A stretch of DNA of 6,281 nucleotides, taken from NCBI GenBank assembly GCA_902767125.1, contig CACXGJ010000033.1, positions 1 through 6,281 of the forward strand, in the 5' to 3' direction. Below are positions 1-5,825 of the stretch, piece by piece. Source of the stretch: an uncultured Ruminococcus sp. (GTDB lineage Bacteria > Bacillota > Clostridia > Oscillospirales > Acutalibacteraceae). The position numbers and the translations under genes were made by a program. Each line of letters begins with the position of its first letter. Within the stretch, counting starts at the first letter, position 1. The notes under the pieces are model-generated. The model worked only from the letters and a program-made list of their open reading frames with translations. It ran no database searches and had not been told where the DNA came from.

Positions 1-17
1 GAAAGGAGGAAGTTTCC

Positions 18-152
18 ATGCTGAGAACATATCAGCCCAAGAAGCTCCACAGAAAAAAGGAGCATGGTTTCAGAAAAAGAATGTCTACTGCAAACGGTCG
101 TAAGGTCCTTGCAAGAAGAAGAGCAAAGGGTAGAAAGAAACTGTCCTACTGA
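18..152 (+). CDS. rpmH: Large ribosomal subunit protein bL34
   Basis: This 44-residue basic protein is ribosomal protein L34, a small component of the 50S subunit that binds 23S rRNA. The sequence shows the family hallmarks throughout: a start of MLRTYQPKKLHRKKEHGF, then RKRMSTANGRKVLARRRAKGR and a terminal KKLSY. Its length matches the usual 44–45 residues, so it is complete. The ATG at 18 follows a strong Shine–Dalgarno sequence, AGGAGGA at 4–10, with 7 bases between. It is the first gene of the origin-proximal set and its promoter lies left of the window. The stop is TGA at 150–152. A small hairpin lies between it and rnpA. Confidence 0.97.
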   Translation: MLRTYQPKKLHRKKEHGFRKRMSTANGRKVLARRRAKGRKKLSY

Positions 153-155
153 TAT

Positions 156-176
156 TGCTTTTTGCCGAAAAAAGCA
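156..176 (+). other. Small AT-rich hairpin between rpmH and rnpA
   Basis: TGCTTTTT at 156–163 can pair with AAAAAGCA at 169–176 around a five-base loop, GCCGA. It begins 3 bases after the rpmH stop. No T run follows, so it is not a convincing intrinsic terminator. It could protect the 3' end of a processed rpmH message or mark an RNA cleavage point, which would let the highly expressed ribosomal protein message differ in level from rnpA. This role is inference. The stem has only two G–C pairs and may be unimportant. Confidence 0.3.
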
Positions 177-211
177 TACGGTCTTGATCTAAAAAAACTG
201 TGTGATGAAAG

Positions 212-556
212 ATGGTTTTGATTATGGAGCTTGTCACTATAAAAGAAAATAAGGATTTTCGCCGTATATATATGCGTGGCAGCTCTTATGCGTCGGGTAT
301 TCTGGTCACTTATGTAATAAGAAACCGCTTGGGGATCACAAGGATCGGTATCACAACAGGTAAAAAGATCGGTAAGGCCGTTTTGCGTAACAGATCCCGC
401 AGAATCATCAGAGAGGCTTTCAGGGAAATTTCCGATGATGTCAGAACAGGCTATGATATTGTCTTTGTCGCAAGAGGAAAAACCCCTTTTGTCAAAAGCT
501 ATGATATTCTGCGTTCTATGAAAAAACAGCTCAAGCAGGCAGGTGTTTTGAAATGA
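212..556 (+). CDS. rnpA: Ribonuclease P protein component
   Basis: RnpA is the protein subunit of RNase P. It binds the catalytic RNA and the 5' leader of precursor tRNA to help remove that leader. The protein is 114 residues from this ATG. It shows the family N-terminus ENKDFRRIY at residues 12–20, the central strand ITRIGITTGKKIGKAV, and the basic RNR signature around RNRSRRIIREAFR at 59–71. The C-terminal YDIVFVARGKT segment is also typical. The start is uncertain. ATG at 212 has only GAAAG directly against it, while an in-frame ATG at 224 would give a 110-residue protein beginning MELVTIKENKDF, closer to most homologues. Neither start has a strong ribosome binding site. The last bases overlap the yidD start (ATGA), indicating translational coupling. 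Confidence 0.96.
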   Translation: MVLIMELVTIKENKDFRRIYMRGSSYASGILVTYVIRNRLGITRIGITTGKKIGKAVLRNRSRRIIREAFREISDDVRTGYDIVFVARGKTPFVKSYDILRSMKKQLKQAGVLK

Positions 557-822
557 GACGCCTGCTTATTTGGCTTATACGGCTTTATCAGAAGTATATC
601 TCTGCTTTTACTCCGCCATGCTGCAAATATTACCCGACCTGCTCGTCATACGGAGTTCAGGCTTTATCACGTTTCGGTGCTGTAAAAGGCACTTTTTTGA
701 CTGTATGGAGGATACTTCGCTGCAACCCTTTCTCGGGAGGCGGATATGATCCCGTCCCCGACAGATTCAAAAGAATAGACTATAAAAAGATTAAAGGTCA
801 AAAAGTGGAGTTTGGAGAATGA
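553..822 (+). CDS. yidD: Membrane protein insertion efficiency factor YidD
   Basis: YidD is a small membrane-associated protein that assists YidC-dependent insertion of inner-membrane proteins; its exact mechanism is not settled. This 89-residue copy carries an N-terminal amphipathic or hydrophobic helix (LLIWLIRLYQKYIS, residues 4–17). The conserved core follows: YYPTCSSYGVQAL at 26–38, then KGTFLTVWRILRCNPF and GGGYDPVP at 45–69. Cysteines stand at 23, 24, 30 and 57; the PTCS and RCNPF cysteines are the conserved ones. The length is normal for the family. Its ATG overlaps the rnpA stop as ATGA, with an AGGTG at 541–545 that could serve as ribosome binding site 7 bases upstream. It sits between rnpA and yidC, as in most bacteria. 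Confidence 0.96.
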   Translation: MRRLLIWLIRLYQKYISAFTPPCCKYYPTCSSYGVQALSRFGAVKGTFLTVWRILRCNPFSGGGYDPVPDRFKRIDYKKIKGQKVEFGE

Positions 823-862
823 ATGTGCATTTCCTTACTTCAAAAATAAAAATATTTTTTTG

Positions 863-885
863 GGAAAGGAATGTTTACTCGTTAA
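863..885 (+). promoter_or_regulatory. Unusually spaced yidC ribosome binding site with a four-codon mini-ORF
   Basis: GGAAAGGA at 863–870 is the only Shine–Dalgarno-like sequence before yidC, but it lies 15 bases from the first candidate start at 886. It directly abuts an ATG at 871 that opens a four-codon frame, M-F-T-R, closed by TAA at 883–885. That stop immediately touches the ATGATG that begins yidC, in the same frame. The distance is longer than usual, and the second ATG at 889 makes it longer still. Whether the mini-ORF is translated cannot be judged here, since zero spacing to its own ATG would be poor for initiation. Confidence 0.4.
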
Positions 886-1962
886 ATGATGTATATTTTT
901 AATTTAGTCGGAAGCCTGTTCGGCTATATTCTCTGGTGGGCATTTTTGCTCTTCAAGAACTTCGGACTGGCTATTATTGTATTTACTGTTATCGTAAAAC
1001 TGATCTTATTGCCTTTCTCCGTCAAGCAGCAGAAATCTATGGCAGCCAATACAAGATTTCAGAAAAAACAACGTGAGATTATGGAAAAATACGGCAATGA
1101 CCGTATGAAAGCCAATGAAGAAGTACAGAAACTCATGCAGAAAGAAGGTATCAGTCCCACCGCCGGATGCAGTACAATGTTTGCTCCAATGATAGTTATG
1201 CTGGGAGTTTACTATTCTGTTATAAGCCCTCTGTCAAATACTATCCATATAGCCTCATCTAAAATTTCCATTGCTCTGCAAAGCTTTTCAGCCTTACCCG
1301 GTATGGGAAGTACTGTCAACATACGTTACGGTGAAATAAGTATTCTTAAATATTTTGATGTTCTTCAAAAATATCTCGTTGACAACAATGGCAATTCTCT
1401 TTTCAGTACATCGGATATAGAAAATATCAATCAATTCAAAAACGGATTTAATTTTCTCGGCTGGGACTTGCTTGCAACTCCCAGTACAAGCTCATTTCAG
1501 TCTATGCTGTGGCTCATACCCGTGCTTTGCTTTGTGACCTCCGTTGCAAGTATGCTTATCATGCAGAAAATGAACGGCACAAAAATGCAGGGCTGTATGA
1601 TCGGTATGATACTGATGATGCCGCTTATGTCTGCATGGATAGCATATACTGTCCCGGGTGCGGTAGGTTTTTATTGGATAGCCTCAACCGTCCTCGGCTT
1701 TGTACAGTCCGTACTTATGAACATCTTCTACAGTCCAAGCATTATCGAAGCCCGTGCAGAAGCTCACAGAGTAGAATTGAGAAGACAACAGGAAAAAGAC
1801 ATCGCTTTTGTTGAAGCTCCGGATTATATACCGCCTTCACAAAAAATCAAAAATGAAAACAATCAGGCTGCAGAAAACAACAGCCGTTCTAAAAAACAGA
1901 ATCAAAAGAAAAAATCAAATTCCAAAAATTCTAAAAGTGATTATCAGGGAAGAAAAAAATAA
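886..1962 (+). CDS. yidC: Membrane protein insertase YidC (Oxa1/SpoIIIJ family)
   Basis: YidC inserts and folds membrane proteins in the cytoplasmic membrane, alone or with SecYEG. This 358-residue protein shows the Oxa1 core: an N-terminal hydrophobic segment (about 3–22), then membrane spans near 26–46, 96–116, 206–226, 236–254 and 257–280. Family landmarks are FGLAIIVFTVIVKLILLPF (26–44), SVKQQKSM (45–52), a basic cytoplasmic hairpin near 56–90 and GAVGFYWIASTVLGFVQ (258–274). The groove residue that is usually arginine is lysine (K38). A roughly 90-residue loop, 117–204, separates the second and third core spans. The tail from 320 is rich in Lys, Asn and Ser, as expected for a ribosome-contacting C-terminus. 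Unlike Bacillus SpoIIIJ, there is no lipobox or separate signal peptide. Start 886 or 889 (ATGATG) cannot be distinguished. Confidence 0.95.
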   Translation: MMYIFNLVGSLFGYILWWAFLLFKNFGLAIIVFTVIVKLILLPFSVKQQKSMAANTRFQKKQREIMEKYGNDRMKANEEVQKLMQKEGISPTAGCSTMFAPMIVMLGVYYSVISPLSNTIHIASSKISIALQSFSALPGMGSTVNIRYGEISILKYFDVLQKYLVDNNGNSLFSTSDIENINQFKNGFNFLGWDLLATPSTSSFQSMLWLIPVLCFVTSVASMLIMQKMNGTKMQGCMIGMILMMPLMSAWIAYTVPGAVGFYWIASTVLGFVQSVLMNIFYSPSIIEARAEAHRVELRRQQEKDIAFVEAPDYIPPSQKIKNENNQAAENNSRSKKQNQKKKSNSKNSKSDYQGRKK

Positions 1963-1963
1963 C

Positions 1964-1970
1964 AGGAGGA
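1964..1970 (+). promoter_or_regulatory. Ribosome binding site fixing the jag start
   Basis: AGGAGGA lies just after the yidC stop and 8 bases before the ATG at 1979. The frame stays open upstream to an ATG at 1808 inside yidC, which would add 57 Lys/Asn-rich residues with no family similarity. This strong site decides for the shorter 289-residue protein. Confidence 0.9.
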
Positions 1971-1978
1971 ATTTTTTT

Positions 1979-2848
1979 ATGCTGCGTGAAACTACCGTAA
2001 CAGCAAATACCATTGAAGAAGCCAAGAAAAAAGCGTGCGAAGAATTGGGAACCGAACCCGAAAGCACTCAATTTGAAATTCTTCAGCAGCCCGAAAAGAA
2101 AATGTTCGGACTTTTCGGCGGAAGTCCCGCAAAGGTAAGAGCATTCGTTGAGCTTACCCCCCTCAAGTGTGCGGAGGACTACATCTCCGAGATCATAAAA
2201 AATATGGATATAGGTGACATACAGGTCACCTCCGAAGAAACTGAAGATGGTGCTGTTATAAACCTTGACGGTGAAAATGTCGGTGCAATAATCGGTCACC
2301 GTGGCGAAACTCTTGATGCCCTGCAATATCTTGTAGGACTCGTTGCAAACCATGTAGATCAGAGCTATTACAGAATTTCCATAAATATCGGAAACTACCG
2401 TGAAAAAAGAGAAAAAACTCTTGAGATACTTGGAAGAAAGCTCGCTTTCAAGGCTCTCAAAACAGGTGCGAAAACTGTTCTTGAACCCATGAACCCCTAT
2501 GAAAGAAGAATAATCCATACCGCAGTACAAAAAGTAAAGGGGGCTTCCTCATGGAGTGAGGGCGAGGAGCTTCAGCGTCATGTCGTAATAGGTCCCGATC
2601 CCGAATACAAATCATATAACAAGGGAAGAAGACCTCGCTCAAGCAACTTCAACAAAGACGGCTCATATAACAAACGTCCCCGTACAACAGGATATCAGAG
2701 AAGACAGTATTCCGAAGATGAGGCTCATCCGCAGGACAGCACTTTCAGTACCTTTGAGGACGAGGTCATCAGGGAAAGCATCAATGAACGTCCCGATACC
2801 TCTCTTTACGGCAGGATAGAGGTCAAGAAACCAAGCTCGGATGAATAA
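1979..2848 (+). CDS. jag: Jag/KhpB RNA-binding protein (Jag-N, KH, R3H)
   Basis: Jag (KhpB, EloR in streptococci) is a cytoplasmic RNA-binding protein linked to cell elongation and division through post-transcriptional control; it often pairs with the small KH protein KhpA. The 289 residues contain a Jag-N domain (about 1–50, with KKMFGLFGGSPAKV at 40–53), a KH domain whose GxxG loop is G-H-R-G at 106–109, and an R3H domain with R176-x3-H180 in PMNPYERRIIHTAV, ending with GEELQRHVVIGPD. An unusual tail of about 80 residues follows (208–289). It is rich in Arg, Asn, Tyr and Ser, then acidic, and is probably disordered. Jag directly follows yidC with a 16-base gap, as in most Firmicutes. A terminator-like hairpin comes 14 bases after its stop. 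Confidence 0.95.
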   Translation: MLRETTVTANTIEEAKKKACEELGTEPESTQFEILQQPEKKMFGLFGGSPAKVRAFVELTPLKCAEDYISEIIKNMDIGDIQVTSEETEDGAVINLDGENVGAIIGHRGETLDALQYLVGLVANHVDQSYYRISINIGNYREKREKTLEILGRKLAFKALKTGAKTVLEPMNPYERRIIHTAVQKVKGASSWSEGEELQRHVVIGPDPEYKSYNKGRRPRSSNFNKDGSYNKRPRTTGYQRRQYSEDEAHPQDSTFSTFEDEVIRESINERPDTSLYGRIEVKKPSSDE

Positions 2849-2862
2849 TATCTGAAATACTC

Positions 2863-2902
2863 ACAGATACATTGTTTTACAAAAAATAATGTATCTGTTT
2901 TT
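2863..2902 (+). terminator. Rho-independent terminator or attenuator between jag and mnmE
   Basis: Bases 2863–2878 pair with 2883–2898 to give a 16-bp stem with a single G·U pair (2874/2887), closed by the four-base loop ACAA. A run of five T follows at 2898–2902, the first of which is also the last stem base. The stem is AT-rich, with four G–C pairs, all in its lower half. Position and form fit an intrinsic terminator ending the rpmH–jag operon. The mnmE ribosome binding site begins five bases after the T run, so read-through may feed mnmE. Confidence 0.8.
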
Positions 2903-2921
2903 GATATGAGGAGGCTTTAAA

Positions 2922-4286
2922 ATGGATAATACTATCGCTGCAATTTCAACCGCAAACGGCATCGGCGGCATGGGAGTCATAAGAATTTCAGGTGACAATG
3001 CCTGTCAGGTCGCTCAAAACGTCTTCAGATCGGTATCGGATAAAAATATCACTCATATGAAAGGATATACTGCTACCTTTGGAATGGTCTATGATGACGG
3101 CGAACCAATAGATGAAGCTGTTGCACTTGTCTTCAAAGCTCCCCACAGCTATACGGGAGAGGATGTTGTTGAGATATCCTGTCATGGAGGCTTATATGTG
3201 ACCAAGAGAGTCCTTCGTGCAGTACTCAAAAACGGTGCTGTTTCCGCACAGCCCGGAGAATTTACCAAAAGAGCTTTTTTGAACGGTAAAATGGGACTTA
3301 CCGAAGCTGAAGCCGTTATGGATATCATATCTGCAAGAGGAAAACAATCTGCCAAAGCCGCTCTTTCATGTATGGAGGGAAAGCTCCGTCAACGTATAGA
3401 CGGGGTACGTGACATTCTTCTGAATACTGCCGCTCATCTTTCCGCATGGGCTGACTATCCCGAAGATGATATACCACAGGTCGAAAATGATAATCTTATA
3501 TCCACTCTCAAAGGCTGTCAGGATGAGCTTGATTCCCTGCTGAAAACATATGATGCAGGAAAAATTATCCGTGAGGGCGTTAATACAGTGATTGCAGGAA
3601 AGCCAAATGTCGGAAAGTCAACTTTGATGAATCTGCTTTCGGGCTGTGAACGCTCTATTGTAACAAATGTTCCGGGAACTACCCGTGATGTTATCGAAGA
3701 AACGGTCATGCTCGGAGATATCCCTCTGAATCTTTCGGATACAGCAGGTATCCACCTGACCGATGATCCTGTTGAAAAAATCGGTGTTGAGCGTGCAAAA
3801 GACAGAATATTGAAAGCAGGTCTTGTGCTTGCGGTATTCGATTCATCACAGCCTCTTTCGGATGATGACAAGGCTCTTATCGACCTGTTGACCGACGCTC
3901 CTGCTCTTGCCGTCATCAACAAAACAGACCTTGAACAAAAACTCGATACAGAATATATACAGTCAAAGATAAAAAATATCGTTTTCATATCCGCACTTAT
4001 GGGCAACGGCTCTGCCGAACTTGAAAGCAAGGTCGCTCAAATAGTCGGTACTTCAAATCTCGATTCATCACAGGGCATCCTTGCAACAGAAAGACAGAGA
4101 AATTCTGCCGAAAGTGCCTTCAACTTCATCAAGGAAGCCATTGATGCCGTCAACATGGGGATCACTCTTGATGCTGTCACCATCATCATCGAGGAAGCCA
4201 TAAACAGTCTTCTTGAACTTACCGGAGAAAGAGTTACAGAAGCTGTCACGGATAAGATATTTGCCCGTTTCTGTGTGGGAAAATAA
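2922..4286 (+). CDS. mnmE: tRNA uridine-5-carboxymethylaminomethyl modification GTPase MnmE
   Basis: MnmE (TrmE) works with MnmG to add an aminomethyl or carboxymethylaminomethyl group to C5 of the wobble uridine (U34) in certain tRNAs, using a folate one-carbon donor, FAD and GTP. The 454 residues comprise the N-terminal folate-binding domain (1–118), a helical domain split around the inserted G domain (about 220–375), and the C-terminal motif CVGK (451–454) with the conserved cysteine. G-domain motifs are all present: GKPNVGKS (226–233, potassium-binding Asn229), PGTTRD (251–256), DTAG (273–276), the expected catalytic Glu285, NKTD (333–336) and SAL (357–359). Position 278 is His where Arg is usual, and Gly125 replaces a common Asp. 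GAGGAGG at 2908–2914, 7 bases upstream, fixes the start. mnmG does not follow. Confidence 0.97.
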   Translation: MDNTIAAISTANGIGGMGVIRISGDNACQVAQNVFRSVSDKNITHMKGYTATFGMVYDDGEPIDEAVALVFKAPHSYTGEDVVEISCHGGLYVTKRVLRAVLKNGAVSAQPGEFTKRAFLNGKMGLTEAEAVMDIISARGKQSAKAALSCMEGKLRQRIDGVRDILLNTAAHLSAWADYPEDDIPQVENDNLISTLKGCQDELDSLLKTYDAGKIIREGVNTVIAGKPNVGKSTLMNLLSGCERSIVTNVPGTTRDVIEETVMLGDIPLNLSDTAGIHLTDDPVEKIGVERAKDRILKAGLVLAVFDSSQPLSDDDKALIDLLTDAPALAVINKTDLEQKLDTEYIQSKIKNIVFISALMGNGSAELESKVAQIVGTSNLDSSQGILATERQRNSAESAFNFIKEAIDAVNMGITLDAVTIIIEEAINSLLELTGERVTEAVTDKIFARFCVGK

Positions 4287-4291
4287 ATTTT

Positions 4292-4342
4292 AAAAAAAAA
4301 TCGGCAGTGAGAAGAATTTTTCTTCCCACTGCCTTATTATTT
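4292..4342. terminator. Bidirectional terminator between mnmE and the LRR gene
   Basis: Bases 4303–4316 pair with 4320–4333 (14 positions) around a TTT loop, with one mismatch. On the plus strand the mismatch is A4310·C4326 and the T-rich tail is interrupted (TTATTATTT, 4334–4342). On the minus strand the same position becomes a G·U pair and the hairpin is followed by nine uninterrupted T (complement of A 4292–4300). It therefore fits the minus-strand transcript best and should serve mnmE more weakly. It lies between the two convergent stop codons. Confidence 0.87.
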
Positions 4343-4348
4343 ACCAAA

Positions 4349-5806
4349 TTATTTAACAGTCACATAAAAATATTTCTTTTCGATCTTGCCTGTTTCATCT
4401 TTGATTTTTATACATATCTGATATTCACCTGTTCTTGCAGGTTTTATCTTTATATTTGCATTATCGGAATATGCCTGTTTTACAGTCCATTTTTTGTCTA
4501 CACTGTTCTTATACAATACGCCATATTCATAATTTCCGATACCGCCCGTTGCAACGCCCTTTACAGTCACTGTACCGCCTTTTTTGATGGCTGTTGCAGA
4601 TATTGTCGAGTTATTTTTCAGCTTTTCGTTTACTTTTACGGCAAAGAATTTTTTAACGATAGTACCCTGACTGTCCTTTACTTTTACGCATATATCATAA
4701 TCGGTTGCTTTTGCGGGCTTTACGGTGATAGTACTGTTTGTGGAATAATTCTGCTTTACAGTCCATTTTGTATCAGCCTTTTTCTTGTAAAGCACTGCGT
4801 ATGTATAATATCCCATTCCGTAATATGCTTCTGCATTCACCGTAACTGTTTCACCGCAAATAATATCATATTTCAATATTGTTGAAGTATTTTTCAAACT
4901 TCTTACTTTTGAAAAAGAATAGCCATTATTTTCAGCGTGTTCCTGAGCCGCACTGCCGGGCTGACCGTAAATCGTAAGATTTTCATTTTCTCCGAATACG
5001 TCATAGTCAAATTCCTTAACACTCGGTGGAATAGTTACGCTTTTCAAGCTATAACAGTTATAAAATGCCAACATTCCAATGCTGCGGACACTTGGCGGTA
5101 TAATAACATTATCAAGAGATTTACATTCGCTGAAAGTTCCGTCATTTATTTTTAAAATATTTGCCGAAAGACGCACAGAGAGCAATTTATCATTGTTTGT
5201 AAAAGCAAAGGGGGCAATATATGTAACACTATCCGGAATATATAGTTCAGTAAGATTGCCGCACAAATTAAATGCACCTTCATCTATTGTTTTAACTCCG
5301 TCCGGAATATAAGCACTTACAATACCTGTTGATTGAAATGAATATTTTCCTATATGTTTTACGCTTTTTGGAATATCAATATTTTTAAGGTTTTTACTGC
5401 CTTCAAACAAGTCATCTTCAATTTTTTCCAAACCGTTCGGAAGAACTACTTTTTCGAGATTGTCACAGTATGAAAACGCATGTTCTCCGATTGACAAAAC
5501 ACTGTCGGGAACAGTTATTGACTTGACATATTCATTCATTGAGAAAACACTTGCATCTATTGCAGAAACAGTTTTGCCTTCTATCTGGTCCGGAACTGTG
5601 ACATTTTCTGCATTTCCTCTGTATTTTGTGATTGTAATAGTACCATCTGAATTTGTTTCATACAGGAAATTTGTGTATGTATCAGCCGCATTTACGGAAA
5701 TATCCATACCTGCAAACTGACCTGCTGCCGTAAATCCGACACCCAACACCATAGCTGCCGCAAGTGATACAGAAATAACTTTTCTGAGAACTCTGCCTTT
5801 TAACAT
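4349..5806 (-). CDS. Secreted BspA-type leucine-rich repeat protein with two C-terminal Tyr-motif repeats
   Basis: This 485-residue protein is probably exported by Sec and acts outside the cell; its function is unknown. It starts with a signal peptide: basic KGRVLRK, a hydrophobic core at about 10–28, and a likely cut after A40 or A41 in VNAAD. Residues 69–279 hold about nine BspA-like repeats of roughly 23 residues (pattern IPxSVxxIGxxAFxxCxxLxxV), ended by a cap at 280–300 (YGQPGSAAQEHAENNGYSF). Two homologous repeats follow, 304–395 and 396–485. There is no LPxTG motif, dockerin or C-terminal anchor. Such LRR proteins often bind host or matrix proteins, or occur in gut commensals without known ligands. 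AAGGAGG (5818–5824, minus strand) supports this start. It is 19 bases downstream of another gene with the same repeats. Confidence 0.9.
   Translation of the reverse strand: MLKGRVLRKVISVSLAAAMVLGVGFTAAGQFAGMDISVNAADTYTNFLYETNSDGTITITKYRGNAENVTVPDQIEGKTVSAIDASVFSMNEYVKSITVPDSVLSIGEHAFSYCDNLEKVVLPNGLEKIEDDLFEGSKNLKNIDIPKSVKHIGKYSFQSTGIVSAYIPDGVKTIDEGAFNLCGNLTELYIPDSVTYIAPFAFTNNDKLLSVRLSANILKINDGTFSECKSLDNVIIPPSVRSIGMLAFYNCYSLKSVTIPPSVKEFDYDVFGENENLTIYGQPGSAAQEHAENNGYSFSKVRSLKNTSTILKYDIICGETVTVNAEAYYGMGYYTYAVLYKKKADTKWTVKQNYSTNSTITVKPAKATDYDICVKVKDSQGTIVKKFFAVKVNEKLKNNSTISATAIKKGGTVTVKGVATGGIGNYEYGVLYKNSVDKKWTVKQAYSDNANIKIKPARTGEYQICIKIKDETGKIEKKYFYVTVK
4352..4621 (-). repeat. C-terminal repeat B of the LRR protein (about 90 residues)
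   Basis: This unit covers residues 396–485 and ends the protein. It contains NNSTISATAIKKGGTVTV, ATGGIGNYEYGVLYK, KKWTVKQAYS, ICIKIKD and KKYFYVTVK. The tyrosine core is 426, 428 and 432, with Trp440 and Cys465. Its first half closely matches the last repeat of the neighbouring gene (5829–6101): both have STISAT, IKKG, TVTV and ATGG-x-GNY. Confidence 0.85.
4622..4897 (-). repeat. C-terminal repeat A of the LRR protein (about 92 residues)
   Basis: This unit covers residues 304–395. It runs from LKNTSTI through GETVTV, GYYTYAVLYKKK, KWTVKQNYS, PAKATDYDICVKVKDS and KKFFAVKV. The tyrosines of the Y-x-Y-x3-Y core are 334, 336 and 340; Trp348 and Cys373 are also shared with the other units. The fold is probably a beta sandwich, as in fibronectin-like or Y_Y_Y domains (inference). 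Its first half (LKYDIICGE, AEAYYGMG) differs from the other complete units. Confidence 0.85.
4970..5602 (-). repeat. Array of about nine BspA-type leucine-rich repeats
   Basis: The array covers residues 69–279 of the LRR protein. Each unit is 22–23 residues except the first, which is longer (about 29). Typical units begin TVPDSVLSIGEHAFSYC, YIPDGVKTIDEGAFNLC and IIPPSVRSIGMLAFYNC. The conserved positions are the Ile-Pro at the strand start, Ile/Gly before the AF pair, and a Cys or Asn before the next Leu. Several units have lost the AF or Cys (for example DDLFEGSKNL, PFAFTNNDKL), so the array is old and diverged rather than freshly expanded. Confidence 0.85.
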
Positions 5807-5817
5807 AATAAAAAAAT

Positions 5818-5824
5818 CCTCCTT
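5818..5824 (-). promoter_or_regulatory. Ribosome binding site linking the two secreted-protein genes
   Basis: Read on the minus strand, AAGGAGG begins just after the TAA stop of the upstream gene (5826–5828) and lies 11 bases before the ATG at 5806. The 19-base gap holds no promoter or terminator, so the LRR gene is most likely translated from a shared transcript. Confidence 0.85.
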
Positions 5825-5825
5825 A

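Noticed and set aside
823..862. AT-rich possible hairpin and an eight-codon frame between yidD and yidC
   Set aside because: The A/T run (AAAAATATTTTT) has no G–C pairs to form a stable terminator, and the short frame (823–849) has no ribosome binding site of note.
1509..1814. 101-codon plus-strand frame inside yidC
   Set aside because: It overlaps the conserved YidC transmembrane core in another frame and has no family features.
1808..1978. Upstream extension of jag by 57 codons into the yidC 3' end
   Set aside because: The added residues are a frame-shifted reading of the yidC Lys/Asn-rich tail, and the strong AGGAGGA at 1964–1970 points to ATG 1979.
1931..2530. 199-codon open frame on the minus strand opposite jag
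   Set aside because: It has no recognisable family and lies fully antisense to a clearly conserved KH/R3H protein; it is a shadow frame.
3518..4030. 170-codon minus-strand open frame opposite mnmE
   Set aside because: It is Ser/Arg-rich composition typical of an antisense shadow, with no ribosome binding site considered and all GTPase motifs on the plus strand.
4307..4885. 192-codon plus-strand open frame rich in Phe, Tyr, Cys and Ile after mnmE
   Set aside because: It looks like a hydrophobic membrane protein, but it begins inside the terminator hairpin and is antisense to the conserved repeats A and B; the composition comes from the complement of Lys-rich codons.
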